Assembly: GCF_000416965.1 (NCBI RefSeq)
Contig: NZ_ATCL01000022.1
Location: 248,001-312,000 of the forward strand
Length of the DNA: 64,000 nt
Direction: 5' to 3'
Source of the DNA: Exiguobacterium chiriqhucha RW-2
GTDB taxonomy: Bacteria > Bacillota > Bacilli > Exiguobacteriales > Exiguobacteriaceae
Shown: piece after piece, positions 8,564 to 16,754 of the stretch
Layout of the letters: every line of letters starts with the position of its first letter
Position numbering within the stretch: position 1 is the first letter of the stretch
Program-made: the position numbers and the translations under genes
The notes under the pieces: generated by a model
What the model saw: the letters and a program-made list of their open reading frames with translations, nothing else
Database searches by the model: none
What the model was told of the DNA's origin: nothing

Positions 8564-9019
8564 ATGAGTACGACCAGTTCATTTATCGTGAAAGATGTGA
8601 CGACGAATTTCAAAGACTATGAAGAGGAATTCTTTAACCTGTACCGCACGCTTTACGGGGACATCGATCAACTTCGTTTTAAAGAACGGCTGTATCGCCA
8701 TGCGAACCCGCTCGTGTTGCTCGCGTTTTCAGACGAGCGTCTCGTCGGGTTCAAAATCGGTTACGAGGCCGAGCCATATCGCTTCTATAGCTGGGCCGGC
8801 GGCGTCCACCCTGAGTTTCAAAAGCATGGCATCGGCCGCAAGCTGATGGACACGCAACTCGAGTGGGTGAAAGCGCAAGGGTTCCATTCGATTCGAACGA
8901 AAGCCCGTAACACGAACAAAGGGGTCATCATCTTGAACCTGTTGTGTGGCTACGACATCATGGGGGCGTATACAGAGGATAACGAGCCTCGCATCATGAT
9001 GGAGAAACAATTGAACTGA
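8564..9019 (+). CDS. GNAT-family N-acetyltransferase
   Basis: 151 residues. The acetyl-CoA loop is PEFQKHGIGRKLMDTQLEW (R/Q-x-x-G-x-G/A form), preceded by a core strand carrying GGV. Substrate unknown; the LVGFKIGYE and NLLCGYDIMG segments fit generic GNATs that acetylate small amines or protein N-termini. ATG 8564 follows GAAAGGGG; an in-frame upstream GTG at 8477 lies inside trmH and lacks a binding site. It is probably cotranscribed with trmH and ends in a terminator. Confidence 0.8.
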   Translation: MSTTSSFIVKDVTTNFKDYEEEFFNLYRTLYGDIDQLRFKERLYRHANPLVLLAFSDERLVGFKIGYEAEPYRFYSWAGGVHPEFQKHGIGRKLMDTQLEWVKAQGFHSIRTKARNTNKGVIILNLLCGYDIMGAYTEDNEPRIMMEKQLN

Positions 9020-9028
9020 CAGCTGAAG

Positions 9029-9053
9029 CCGTGGCTTATGCCACGGTTTTTTT
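9029..9053 (+). terminator. terminator after GNAT gene
   Basis: CCGTGGC-TTAT-GCCACGG followed by seven T. Confidence 0.9.
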
Positions 9054-9111
9054 GTGGGCATGAAACCAAATGGGGCCGCATCCGTATTATAGAAAAAAAG
9101 GGGGATACATC

Positions 9112-9588
9112 ATGGTCCATGCGTTTGCATTTGGAGAAGAAGTATACATCGATTCGACGGGGATGGGGGATTCGTTTTTCGAAGGGATGTTCGGTATCTT
9201 CCCGATTGTAATCATTAGTATCATCGGATTGATTGTGTTCGCCGTGATGGCAGGCATCCGTAATCAAGTGAAGACGAATAGTCTCTTGAAAGACATGCAA
9301 CAGTTCGCGTCAGACTTGGCCGACCATCCGAGTGACGAGTCGGCGAACCGTCTAGCTGACTACTTGCGAGACGTGACGTCGTTCCCGGTCGAGCGGACAC
9401 AGATGGAGCCGTTCCGGGTCGCGCTCGGCAGTTACCATTTGGTCATGGAGTCGCCGCACGTACACGACGAGACGAAAGAGCGGATTGACCGCCAATATAA
9501 ACGGCTCGGTATTTTGGATGGGGAGAAGTTCGCCGACGAGCCGGCTCCGCGACGTAGTTCGAGCACGCATCATAATCACCACATGTAA
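9112..9588 (+). CDS. unknown single-pass membrane protein
   Basis: 158 residues, not recognised. A short N-terminal region is followed by one strongly hydrophobic helix (about residues 24-46), then a charged, probably helical cytoplasmic domain, and a histidine-rich end (THHNHHM). ATG 9112 is preceded by AAAGGGGGAT; the earlier ATG-like start at 9070 lacks one. Monocistronic between two terminators. The His-rich tail could bind metal, but nothing else supports that. Confidence 0.65.
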   Translation: MVHAFAFGEEVYIDSTGMGDSFFEGMFGIFPIVIISIIGLIVFAVMAGIRNQVKTNSLLKDMQQFASDLADHPSDESANRLADYLRDVTSFPVERTQMEPFRVALGSYHLVMESPHVHDETKERIDRQYKRLGILDGEKFADEPAPRRSSSTHHNHHM

Positions 9589-9619
9589 AACGCGTCGGGA
9601 ACGTTCCCGACGCGTTTTT
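9587..9619. terminator. bidirectional hairpin terminator
   Basis: AAACGCGTCGGGAA/TTCCCGACGCGTTT near-perfect stem with a tiny loop, between convergent genes. Confidence 0.85.
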
Positions 9620-9620
9620 C

Positions 9621-10130
9621 TTACATATAGCGGCTTGCATCAAAGTCGATCTCGGTCCGATGGTTGGCCGTCTCGATGGCGCTGGCGATGCGGTTGGCCC
9701 GCTTCTCGACGTCACGGGCTTTCAACCGATACAGCTCAGGGTCATAGAGAGCGTGTTTGATGATGCTCGTCCCTTCTCCGTAACCGGTTCGGAATTCGCG
9801 CTTCGGACGTTCGGCCAAATCCTGATACATCCGAGCCTGAGCCCGCAATTGAATGGCGAACTCCATCGCTTCGACGAGCGGGAGCGGTCCGTCATTCGTC
9901 TCGACGACGGTACGCAAGTTCGCCTCACAGACGAGACGATCGAGGCGGCGCATGTCACAACGAATCGACTCGAGCTCGACTTCGATATCCTCGAGCGACC
10001 GGGACTGAATCGTCGGGAGCGGTTCATCTTTCTCGAGTTCGATGAACGCGACGCGTTCGACTTCTTCGAGCAACTTATCAATCTGCTTCAGCAGCAGTTG
10101 TTTCAGTTTAATGGCGTCTGCCAAATACAT
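9621..10130 (-). CDS. DIP1984-family (septicolysin-like, DUF6847) protein
   Basis: 169 residues, mostly helical. It opens with LADAIKLKQLLLKQIDKL and ends with a RANRIASAIETANHRTEIDF segment, the pattern of the DIP1984 family: N-terminal coiled coil, a central 'LRTVVE..DG.PL.EA' stretch and a C-terminal coiled coil with a W/F near the end. Biochemical role is not established. Start ATG 10130 follows AAGGAGG; an in-frame extension to 10166 has no ribosome site. Confidence 0.65.
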   Translation of the reverse strand: MYLADAIKLKQLLLKQIDKLLEEVERVAFIELEKDEPLPTIQSRSLEDIEVELESIRCDMRRLDRLVCEANLRTVVETNDGPLPLVEAMEFAIQLRAQARMYQDLAERPKREFRTGYGEGTSIIKHALYDPELYRLKARDVEKRANRIASAIETANHRTEIDFDASRYM

Positions 10131-10245
10131 AGGGATTCCTCCTTCTGCTTTTTCTAACCGTACCATAATGTGATTCCTAAAAAAAGGAAGGCGTTACTTT
10201 TTTGAGACGAGGCGATATGATGAAAGAAAGAGAGGAGGGCGACCG

Positions 10246-10902
10246 ATGGATAAATGGAAAACCCAATGGATCATTGCCGTCGTCTTGCTCGTATTCGGTA
10301 CTGTGACGTTCCTTTATCAGTGGATCGACTTGCGTCCGAGTGAGATTCGAGATTATATCGTTCAATTCGGTTGGCTCGCCCCGCTCGTATATATTTTATT
10401 GTTCACCGTTCGTCCGTTGATTTTATTTCCGACGTCCGTCTTGTCCGTCGCCGGTGGGTTGGCGTTCGGGACGTTGCCCGGTGTCGTCTATACGGTCATC
10501 GGGGCCACGCTCAGTGCGCTCGTCGCCTACTATATCGCGATTCGCTTTGGTGACCGCTTTCTCCATCATTTCGAGACGAGCAGCTATGAGAAGGTGCAGC
10601 ATAAGATTGAAGAGGACGGGTTCTTCTATGTATTGATTTTACGCTTGATTCCGCTCGTCAACTTTGACTTGGTCAGTTACGCCTCAGGACTCGCGAAAGT
10701 GCGCCTCCCAGGTTATATCTTCGCGACCACGGTCGGGATGATTCCAGGAGCGTTCGCCAACAACTTCCTCGGCAGCAGTATCGCGAGTGGAGACTTTAAG
10801 ATGATCATCCTCGCCCTCGTCGTCTTAGTCGTTCTGACGCTCGTTGCAACCGTGTTCCGCGAACCGATCAAACGACAAATTAATCGCTATAAAAAGAAGT
10901 AG
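10246..10902 (+). CDS. TVP38/TMEM64 (VTT-domain, DedA-superfamily) membrane protein
   Basis: 218 residues with about six hydrophobic segments. The VTT core is visible: RPLILFPTSVLSVAGGLAFG, then a G-x-x-x-SALVAYYIAIRFGDR helix and ILRLIPLVNFDLVSYASGL. Relatives are implicated in lipid scrambling or transport and envelope homeostasis. The ATG has GAGGAGG 6-7 bases upstream. A second, shorter VTT relative lies at 48621-49265. Ends in a 13-bp hairpin shared with queF. Confidence 0.8.
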   Translation: MDKWKTQWIIAVVLLVFGTVTFLYQWIDLRPSEIRDYIVQFGWLAPLVYILLFTVRPLILFPTSVLSVAGGLAFGTLPGVVYTVIGATLSALVAYYIAIRFGDRFLHHFETSSYEKVQHKIEEDGFFYVLILRLIPLVNFDLVSYASGLAKVRLPGYIFATTVGMIPGAFANNFLGSSIASGDFKMIILALVVLVVLTLVATVFREPIKRQINRYKKK

Positions 10903-10930
10903 GCGCTCAACGGGAGCGCCTACTTCTTCA
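10896..10930. terminator. bidirectional hairpin terminator
   Basis: Perfect 13-bp stem GAAGTAGGCGCTC/GAGCGCCTACTTC with A-run before and TTCAATTT after; shared by the VTT gene and queF. Confidence 0.85.
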
Positions 10931-10932
10931 AT

Positions 10933-11421
10933 TTATCGGTTGTCGACTGTCTCAGGATACAAGTCGTGATTGAACAAACGATGTTCAGCCATTCTTTCGT
11001 ATTTCGTGCCCGGTTTTCCGTAGTTGTAGTACGGGTCGATCGAGATACCGCCGCGGGGCGTGAACTTGCCCCACACTTCGAGGTAGCGCGGCTCCATCAA
11101 CTTGACGAGGTCTTTCCCGATGACGTTGATGCAGTTCTCGTGGAAATCGCCGTGGTTACGGAAGCTGAACAAGTACAGCTTGAGCGATTTCGACTCGACG
11201 AGCTTCTCGTCCGGGATGTATGAGATGTAAATCGTCGCGAAGTCCGGTTGGTTCGTGATCGGGCAGAGTGACGTGAACTCCGGGGCGTTGAACTTCACGA
11301 AGTAGTCGTTCTCCGGGTGACGGTTCGGGAACGCCTCGAGGACGTCCGGTGCGTATTCAAAAATGTATGGGACGCTCTTCTGTCCGAGGAGCGACAAGTC
11401 TTGTAAGTCTTCTGGTCTCAT
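10933..11421 (-). CDS. queF: NADPH-dependent 7-cyano-7-deazaguanine (preQ0) reductase
   Basis: 162-residue type I QueF, which reduces preQ0 to preQ1 for queuosine. The tunnel-fold motif [16 protein letters not shown], the active-site cysteine in [13 protein letters not shown] and the nearby catalytic Asp are present. ATG 11421 follows CTAAGGAGAA; the longer frame to 11499 overlaps queE and is not used. Last gene of queC-queD-queE-queF, 11 bases after queE. Confidence 0.95.
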   Translation of the reverse strand: MRPEDLQDLSLLGQKSVPYIFEYAPDVLEAFPNRHPENDYFVKFNAPEFTSLCPITNQPDFATIYISYIPDEKLVESKSLKLYLFSFRNHGDFHENCINVIGKDLVKLMEPRYLEVWGKFTPRGGISIDPYYNYGKPGTKYERMAEHRLFNHDLYPETVDNR

Positions 11422-11432
11422 AGTTATTCTCC

Positions 11433-12128
11433 TTAGACGCCACGTTCGTTGGCGTACAGTAATGTGTGCAGCTGCGGCAGGACACGGACGCTTTGCCATG
11501 ACGGGTCACGGGCGACGTCTTCCCACAGTTCTTTTAAGCGACGGAGCTGGGCGTCGGTGATGTCGCCGTCCGCACCGGGCTCAGGATTGCCGGCCGATAA
11601 GTACATGACGTCCGGGGTGTAGCGCATCTGGACCGATTTCGCATAGGCGAGGTCAATCTCGTCGAAGACGGCGACTTTGAACGTTGTTTGTTCGGGGCGC
11701 AGCCGTTCGACGATGGCGTCTAGTTTCTCCCAGTCGGTTGTCATGCCGGAAGACGGTGGTTTCGGGCTGAGCGTCACGTCGTCGATGTCAGCGAGCCAAT
11801 CCTGATAGCGACTGCCTTGCGTCTCGACGGCGAGTTTGACGTCACGCGCCTTCAGTTTCGTCACCAAGTCTTTCATCGCGGCGATGAGGAGCGGGTTGCC
11901 GCCCGAGATGGTGACATAGTCGTACACGCCGAGCGCGTCGAGCCGTTCGATCACCTCGTCGGCTGTGAGCATGTCAGGTTTTTCCGAGCCGTCCCAAGTG
12001 AAGGCGGAGTCGCACCACGAACAGCGATAATCGCAACCGGCGGTCCGGACGAACATCGTCTTTTGCCCGATGGCGCGGCCTTCCCCTTGAAACGTCGGGC
12101 CGAACACTTCGAGGACAGGGATTTTCAT
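11433..12128 (-). CDS. queE: 7-carboxy-7-deazaguanine synthase (radical SAM)
   Basis: 231 residues. The radical-SAM cluster is [10 protein letters not shown] (C-x3-C-x2-C), followed by the SGGNP SAM-binding turn and ETQGS. It converts 6-carboxytetrahydropterin to 7-carboxy-7-deazaguanine. Start ATG 12128 overlaps the queD stop by one base (TGATG), so translation is coupled. A five-codon longer frame exists but lies inside queD. Confidence 0.95.
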   Translation of the reverse strand: MKIPVLEVFGPTFQGEGRAIGQKTMFVRTAGCDYRCSWCDSAFTWDGSEKPDMLTADEVIERLDALGVYDYVTISGGNPLLIAAMKDLVTKLKARDVKLAVETQGSRYQDWLADIDDVTLSPKPPSSGMTTDWEKLDAIVERLRPEQTTFKVAVFDEIDLAYAKSVQMRYTPDVMYLSAGNPEPGADGDITDAQLRRLKELWEDVARDPSWQSVRVLPQLHTLLYANERGV

Positions 12129-12583
12129 CAGTCCACCAACCATTCGCGGCGGAACTCGGCGTACGAGGTCGGCGTCTCGTACAGTTTGACGAATTCGACG
12201 CGGACGTCGCGCTCGTCAGGCAAGTGCTTGGCGAGCTGCTCGAAAATCCAGTAGCACATGTTTTCGGCAGTCGTATTCATATAAGGTAACGACTCATTCA
12301 AATAACGATGGTCGAGGTATGGTTCGAGTTCTTCTTTAAAGATGGCTTTTAAATCACCAAAGTCGAGCGTCATGCCACGGTTATCGAGAAAACCGCTGAT
12401 GCCCATTTGCAATTTATACGTATGTCCGTGCAGCGCGCGGCATTTGCCGTCGTAATCGAACAAATGATGGGCGGCATCGAATGTCACTTCTTTGACGATT
12501 TGGACGCGGTGCGGACAGTAGATGAGCGAGCCGTCTTGTTTAGCTTCAACACTCGTCGGGGCGAGGAATGGAGCGTTCTTCAT
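12128..12583 (-). CDS. queD: 6-carboxy-5,6,7,8-tetrahydropterin synthase
   Basis: 151 residues of the PTPS family. The zinc-binding histidines are in [10 protein letters not shown] and LHGHTYKL. The conserved C-x3-HGH order (CRALHGH) and a late glutamate (KLYETPTS) match QueD, which makes 6-carboxytetrahydropterin from dihydroneopterin triphosphate. The ATGA overlap with queC indicates coupling. The first 20 or so residues are longer than in E. coli QueD, as in Bacillus. Confidence 0.95.
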   Translation of the reverse strand: MKNAPFLAPTSVEAKQDGSLIYCPHRVQIVKEVTFDAAHHLFDYDGKCRALHGHTYKLQMGISGFLDNRGMTLDFGDLKAIFKEELEPYLDHRYLNESLPYMNTTAENMCYWIFEQLAKHLPDERDVRVEFVKLYETPTSYAEFRREWLVD

Positions 12584-13224
12584 ACGCGCACCTCCTCATA
12601 AGCGGCGAGGCCGTTTTGACGGAGTACGCAAGCCGGGCATTCGCCACAACCTGATCCAAGGATGCCGTTATAGCACGTGAGCGTCCGTTCTTTGACGTAA
12701 TCGAACGCACCGAGCTGATCCGCGAGTTCCCACGTCTGTTTTTTGTCGAGCCACATGAGCGGTGTATCGATGACGAACGGATAGTCCATCGCCAAGTTGA
12801 GCGTCACGTTCAAGGATTTGACGAACTGGTCCCGGCAATCCGGATAACCTGAGAAGTCGGTCTCACATACGCCGGTGACGATGTGATGCATACCGAGCTG
12901 TTTGGCCATGACGGCCGCAAAGGATAAGAATAAGTGATTGCGTCCATCGACGAACGTGTTTGGGACGTCCGCATTGTCGATGTCGAGATCATGTCTCGTC
13001 AACGCGTTAGAGGTGAGTTGTCCGAGTAAGGACAAGTCGAGGATGTGGTGCGGGACATCGAGTTCGGCCGCAATCTCTTTTGCGACCTCGATTTCCGCGT
13101 CATGGCGTTGCCCGTAGGCGAACGTCACCGCTTCCACATGAGAGAATTGTTGTTTTGCCCAAAATAGGCAGGTGGTTGAATCTTGACCGCCACTAAAGAC
13201 GACCAATGCTTTTTCGTGTTGCAA
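12580..13224 (-). CDS. queC: 7-cyano-7-deazaguanine synthase
   Basis: 214 residues. The PP-loop SGGQDSTT binds ATP, and the C-terminal zinc site is CGECPAC with an upstream Cys in [15 protein letters not shown]. The enzyme converts CDG to preQ0. I prefer the TTG at 13224: AAGGAAG is 8 bases upstream and the product starts like other QueC proteins ([13 protein letters not shown]). A GTG at 13233 sits almost on the ribosome site. First gene of the operon, behind a candidate preQ1 riboswitch. Confidence 0.93.
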   Translation of the reverse strand: MQHEKALVVFSGGQDSTTCLFWAKQQFSHVEAVTFAYGQRHDAEIEVAKEIAAELDVPHHILDLSLLGQLTSNALTRHDLDIDNADVPNTFVDGRNHLFLSFAAVMAKQLGMHHIVTGVCETDFSGYPDCRDQFVKSLNVTLNLAMDYPFVIDTPLMWLDKKQTWELADQLGAFDYVKERTLTCYNGILGSGCGECPACVLRQNGLAAYEEVRV

Positions 13225-13242
13225 CGTGCACACTTCCTTTTT

Positions 13243-13278
13243 CGCTAGTTTTGATGTCGGAGGAGGTTACGAACTCCG
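13243..13278 (-). promoter_or_regulatory. candidate preQ1-I riboswitch controlling queCDEF
   Basis: On the - strand a 5-bp stem CGGAG/CTCCG encloses an 11-base loop with GTAACC, followed by an A-rich tail ending CAAAACTAG and then, 4 bases on, the queC ribosome site AAAAAGGAAG. This is the size and order of preQ1-I aptamers (stem, C-containing loop, AAAACUA/AAAACAAGG tail). The tail abuts the ribosome site, so translational control is inferred. Confidence 0.75.
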
Positions 13279-13318
13279 GAGGTCACCCTCGAGCGTTTAC
13301 TTTACCATAAAAAGACGT

Positions 13319-13347
13319 TTGACAGGGAAAAGAGAAGCAGGTATAGT
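13319..13347 (+). promoter_or_regulatory. sigma-A promoter of nhaC-like gene
   Basis: TTGACA, 17-base spacer, TATAGT; about 80 bases before the antiporter ATG. Confidence 0.8.
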
Positions 13348-13432
13348 AAAGAACATCACTGAAACACTTTCGCGCATAAAAGCGTTTAAGCGGTTAGGTA
13401 GAAAATAATGGAACTGAAAGGAGGGGACGTCG

Positions 13433-14809
13433 ATGCAGATGAAAGGAAAAGAGGCTGTATTCGTCGTGCTGATGAGCGGTATTTCCCTGCTCGCACTGAT
13501 GTTTTTGGCCAAAGCGACGCCACATATGGCGATCTTTGGCACAATGGTATTAATAGGGGGTTACGCGTATTATCGGACGCGTGATTTCAAACGAATTGAA
13601 GCGGCGATGATTAGCGGGATTCGTGAAGCCATCATGCCGGTCTTGATTTTACTGTTGATCGGGATGTTGATTGGCGTATGGCAAATGTCTGGTACGGTGG
13701 CGACAATCCTCTCCATCGGTTTAGATACAATTTCAGCACAATGGTTCTTGCCGAGCGTCCTGCTCATCACGATGATCGTCTCGTCGTTCACGGGTAGTGC
13801 CTTCACGACAGTCGGTACGGTCGGGGTCGCCTTGTTCGGAATCGGGATGGCGCTCGGGATCTCTCCGGCGCTCGCGGCCGGGGCCATCGTTTCGGGTGCA
13901 CTCTTCGGTGACAAGATGAGTCCGCTATCGGATACGACGAACTTCGCACCGGCCGTGGCTGGTGTCAAACTGTTCGACCATATCCGCTTTATGATGGGGA
14001 CGACCGTACCGGCCATCCTCATCACCCTCGTCTTGTTCACGCTTCTCGGTCGGAGCGGTCAAGCGGCGGATACGACGCAAATCGCTGAAGCGCAGGCGGC
14101 ACTCGCTGGACGATTCAACTTGTCATGGTTGACACTGCTCGCGCCGGTTCTCGTCGCGGTGCTTGCGTTCCGTCGCATGCCGGTCTTGCCGACGATGCTC
14201 GTCGGGATGTTCGCCGGAGTGTTGACGGCTGGTTTCGTTCAAGGCAACTGGAACGTCACAAACTGGTTCGGTGTCATGCAGGCCGGGTTCAAGTCGGGTG
14301 TCGAGAACGAGACGATTGCAGCTGTGCTCGATCGTGGCGGACTCGAGTCGATGCTCTGGTCGGTCAGTCTCGTCTTGATTGCGCTCGCGTTCGGTGGCTT
14401 GCTCCGTGAGCTCGGCGTATTCCAAGCGATTGTCGATGCGTTGCTCGAACGATTGAAATCACCAGGCAGCTCGGTGTTGTCGGTCGTCCTCAGCTCGATT
14501 GGCGTCAACTTGCTCGCTGGCGAACAGTACTTGTCAATCTTGCTCCCAGGTCAAGCGTTCAAGCAAGGGTTCATCGATCGCGGCATCGATCCGCGCTACT
14601 TGTCACGTGCCCTCGAAGACGGTGGGACGGTCATCAACCCGCTCATCCCATGGGGCGTGTCGGGTGCGTTCTTCGCGGCCACGCTCGGGGTGCCGGTGCT
14701 TGAATACGCACCATTCGCCTTCTTCCTCTGGCTCAGCCCGATTTTCTCGATTATTCTCGGATACGTGAAGTTGGGAAAGCAGCGTGAGACGATGCGAATC
14801 GCATCTTAA
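13433..14809 (+). CDS. nhaC: Na+/H+ antiporter, NhaC family
   Basis: 458-residue, roughly 12-helix antiporter. The family signature is clear: SSFTGSAFTTVGTVGVA, then GALFGDKMSPLSDTTNFAP containing the conserved acidic GD and SDTTN. The second half has GEQYLSILLPGQAF. It exchanges Na+ for H+ and supports alkali and salt tolerance; exact ion preference is inferred. ATG is 8 bases after GGAGG. It differs from the S-box-controlled NhaC relative at 49293-50576, which probably carries methionine. Confidence 0.85.
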   Translation: MQMKGKEAVFVVLMSGISLLALMFLAKATPHMAIFGTMVLIGGYAYYRTRDFKRIEAAMISGIREAIMPVLILLLIGMLIGVWQMSGTVATILSIGLDTISAQWFLPSVLLITMIVSSFTGSAFTTVGTVGVALFGIGMALGISPALAAGAIVSGALFGDKMSPLSDTTNFAPAVAGVKLFDHIRFMMGTTVPAILITLVLFTLLGRSGQAADTTQIAEAQAALAGRFNLSWLTLLAPVLVAVLAFRRMPVLPTMLVGMFAGVLTAGFVQGNWNVTNWFGVMQAGFKSGVENETIAAVLDRGGLESMLWSVSLVLIALAFGGLLRELGVFQAIVDALLERLKSPGSSVLSVVLSSIGVNLLAGEQYLSILLPGQAFKQGFIDRGIDPRYLSRALEDGGTVINPLIPWGVSGAFFAATLGVPVLEYAPFAFFLWLSPIFSIILGYVKLGKQRETMRIAS

Positions 14810-14819
14810 TCGAATCACT

Positions 14820-14865
14820 CAAAAAAACCATCCAGGACAATTAGCTGTCCTGGATGGTTTTTGAG
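14820..14865. terminator. bidirectional hairpin terminator
   Basis: AAAACCATCCAGGACA/TGTCCTGGATGGTTTT, 16 bp with A-run and T-run. Confidence 0.9.
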
Positions 14866-14869
14866 TGTC

Positions 14870-15373
14870 TCAGATAAAAGAGTTCTCGAGTTGCCATAAC
14901 GCATCCCCGAACTGGTCGATGAGCGCCTGAGCCCTCGATTCGATGTCCGATGGCAAGTCAGCTCTTGAGAAATACTGCAAGTCCAGACTTTCTCCGTCGT
15001 TCATGGCCAACGTCCCTTGCACTCGTTTGGCATGGAAGAGGTTGATGACACTGTGCGTCTCATCCCCGTTCGGATACTTGAAGTAAAACTTCGGCCCCGA
15101 ACAGACACCGATGAGTTCAAATTGATTCGTTTCAAGCCCAGTCTCTTCATTCAATTCACGAGCGGCCACTTCTTCTAACGTCTCATTCAACTCCATCGAT
15201 CCCCCGGGCAATCCCCAATCATTCGTATCGGACCGGTGTTGGAACAACAGCTCCCCGTATTCATTCAACACGAGGATGGTCGCCCCGACACTGATGAGCG
15301 GCCTGCTCCCGACTGTCTGTCTTAACTCTAATAGATACCCCACCTTGTTTCGCCTCACTTTCTCGTATGTCAT
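14870..15373 (-). CDS. Nudix hydrolase
   Basis: 167 residues. The Nudix box G-x5-E-x7-R-E-L-x-E-E-x-G is complete, starting at GSMELNE and ending REL-NEETGL, preceded by WGLPGG. It hydrolyses a nucleoside diphosphate-linked substrate; the N-terminal LLELRQTVGSRPLISVGATI pattern is common in Bacillales Nudix proteins annotated only generally. The ribosome site before the chosen ATG is weak (GAGAG), so the start is less certain. Confidence 0.85.
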   Translation of the reverse strand: MTYEKVRRNKVGYLLELRQTVGSRPLISVGATILVLNEYGELLFQHRSDTNDWGLPGGSMELNETLEEVAARELNEETGLETNQFELIGVCSGPKFYFKYPNGDETHSVINLFHAKRVQGTLAMNDGESLDLQYFSRADLPSDIESRAQALIDQFGDALWQLENSFI

Positions 15374-15473
15374 ATAGTTCGGCTCTCATCATGAAATCCC
15401 TTTGATCAGAAAAGGCATCTTCTTTGTGTCACCCCGTCTTCATTTGAGAAAATAAACCGAAGGAGGGATGACG

Positions 15474-16058
15474 ATGAAACGACTCGATCCATCATTTTAC
15501 GAGCAACCGACGATTGAATTGGCACGCTCATTGCTCGGTCACTATCTCGTCCACGATCATCTAGACGGACAAATCGTCGGAAAGATTGTCGAGACCGAAG
15601 CGTATCTTGGTGCCGTCGACCGGGCGGCCCATAGCTTCGGGGGCAGACGGACGAATCGGACCGAGGTCATGTTCGGATTGCCGGGACACGTCTATACGTA
15701 TCAGATGCACACGCATACGCTCTTGAACGTCGTGAGCGGTCCGGTCGGCACGCCGGAAGCCGTACTCATCCGAGCCATCGAGCCGATTGAAGGACAAACC
15801 ATCATCGACATGAATCGTCCTGGCATCAAACGGTTCGATCAGACGAACGGTCCCGGCAAGCTGACGAAAGCGCTCGGGATCACGATGGACCTGTATGGGC
15901 ATTCGCTCCAACATGAACCGCTCTATATCGTCGAAGGGGACGTCATTCCAGACATCGAGGCCGGTCCGCGCATCGGCATTCCTAACACGGGTGAAGCGCG
16001 TGACTATCCGTATCGTTTCTTTGAACGCTCGAATCCGTACGTCTCCAAGTTTCGCTGA
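15474..16058 (+). CDS. mpg: DNA-3-methyladenine glycosylase (AAG/Mpg type)
   Basis: 194 residues. The AAG family landmarks are KIVETEAYLG with the catalytic Glu, AAHSFGGRRTNRTEVMFG, GHVYTYQMH and NGPGKLTKALGI. The enzyme excises 3-methyladenine and other alkylated purines. ATG 15474 is preferred over ATG 15468 because AAGGAGGG abuts the latter, leaving no spacing. Monocistronic or loosely linked to the PfpI gene. Confidence 0.92.
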   Translation: MKRLDPSFYEQPTIELARSLLGHYLVHDHLDGQIVGKIVETEAYLGAVDRAAHSFGGRRTNRTEVMFGLPGHVYTYQMHTHTLLNVVSGPVGTPEAVLIRAIEPIEGQTIIDMNRPGIKRFDQTNGPGKLTKALGITMDLYGHSLQHEPLYIVEGDVIPDIEAGPRIGIPNTGEARDYPYRFFERSNPYVSKFR

Positions 16059-16082
16059 ATGTTTATGCTCCGGTTAGGTGTG

Positions 16083-16123
16083 GAACACTCCCTATGTGCA
16101 TAAAAATAATGAGGGAGTGTTTC
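16083..16123 (+). promoter_or_regulatory. inverted repeat covering the ribosome site of the PfpI gene
   Basis: Arms AACACTCCCT (16084-16093) and AGGGAGTGTT (16112-16121), 18-base AT-rich loop. The right arm contains the ribosome site of the gene starting at 16127. It lacks a T-run, so it is not a good terminator. It could mask translation, or be a protein operator. Confidence 0.5.
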
Positions 16124-16126
16124 AAT

Positions 16127-16639
16127 ATGGCAAAAGTAGCAACGCTAATCACAGACATGTTTGAAGACGTAGAGTTCACGGGTCCACGCGACGCATTGGT
16201 GGAAGCGGGGCACGAAGTTGTCACGATTGAAAAAAAATCTGGGAATACAGTCGAAGGCAAACAAGGGGAGTCGAAGGTCACAATCGACAAAGCCATCGAC
16301 GACGTCTCACCAGAAGACTTTGACGCACTGCTCTTACCGGGCGGATTCTCACCTGACTTGTTACGCGAAGATGACCGTTTCGTCCAGTTCGCCAAGGCGT
16401 TCATGGACGCGAAAAAGCCGGTATTCGCCATCTGCCATGGACCACAGCTGTTGATTACGGCGAAGACGCTCGAAGGCCGCGATGCGACCGGCTACAAGTC
16501 GATTAAAGTCGACATGGAATACGCTGGAGCGAAGTATGCGGACAAAGAAGTCGTCGTCTGCCAAGAACAGCTCGTGACGAGCCGACAACCGGATGACATC
16601 CCGGCGTTCAATCGCGAGATGCTCAATCTGCTTAAATAA
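16127..16639 (+). CDS. DJ-1/PfpI-family protein (general stress protein 18-like)
   Basis: 170 residues. The nucleophile elbow AICHGPQLL carries Cys103, followed by His104; the conserved early Glu is in FEDVEF. Length and the TLITDMFEDVEFTGPRDAL start match Bacillus GSP18 (YfkM) and other PfpI members, described variously as glyoxalase III/deglycase-like. In Bacillus, GSP18 belongs to the general stress regulon; no clear sigma-B promoter is readable here. ATG 16127 is chosen over upstream 16094. An inverted repeat spans its ribosome site. Confidence 0.85.
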   Translation: MAKVATLITDMFEDVEFTGPRDALVEAGHEVVTIEKKSGNTVEGKQGESKVTIDKAIDDVSPEDFDALLLPGGFSPDLLREDDRFVQFAKAFMDAKKPVFAICHGPQLLITAKTLEGRDATGYKSIKVDMEYAGAKYADKEVVVCQEQLVTSRQPDDIPAFNREMLNLLK

Positions 16640-16646
16640 TGTGCAG

Positions 16647-16674
16647 GCCACGGAATTTTTCCGTGGCTTTTTTT
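16647..16674 (+). terminator. terminator after PfpI gene
   Basis: GCCACGG-AATTTTT-CCGTGGC then seven T. Confidence 0.9.
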
Positions 16675-16754
16675 GTGCCAGCGGGAATAGACAAATAAGG
16701 AGGAGATGCATGATGAAACGAGCACGTTCACCTAGTTAAGTCGGTCGAAACGTT

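Noticed and set aside
13226-13408. 60-codon + strand frame overlapping the preQ1 leader and nhaC promoter
   Set aside because: Spans regulatory elements, no good ribosome site.
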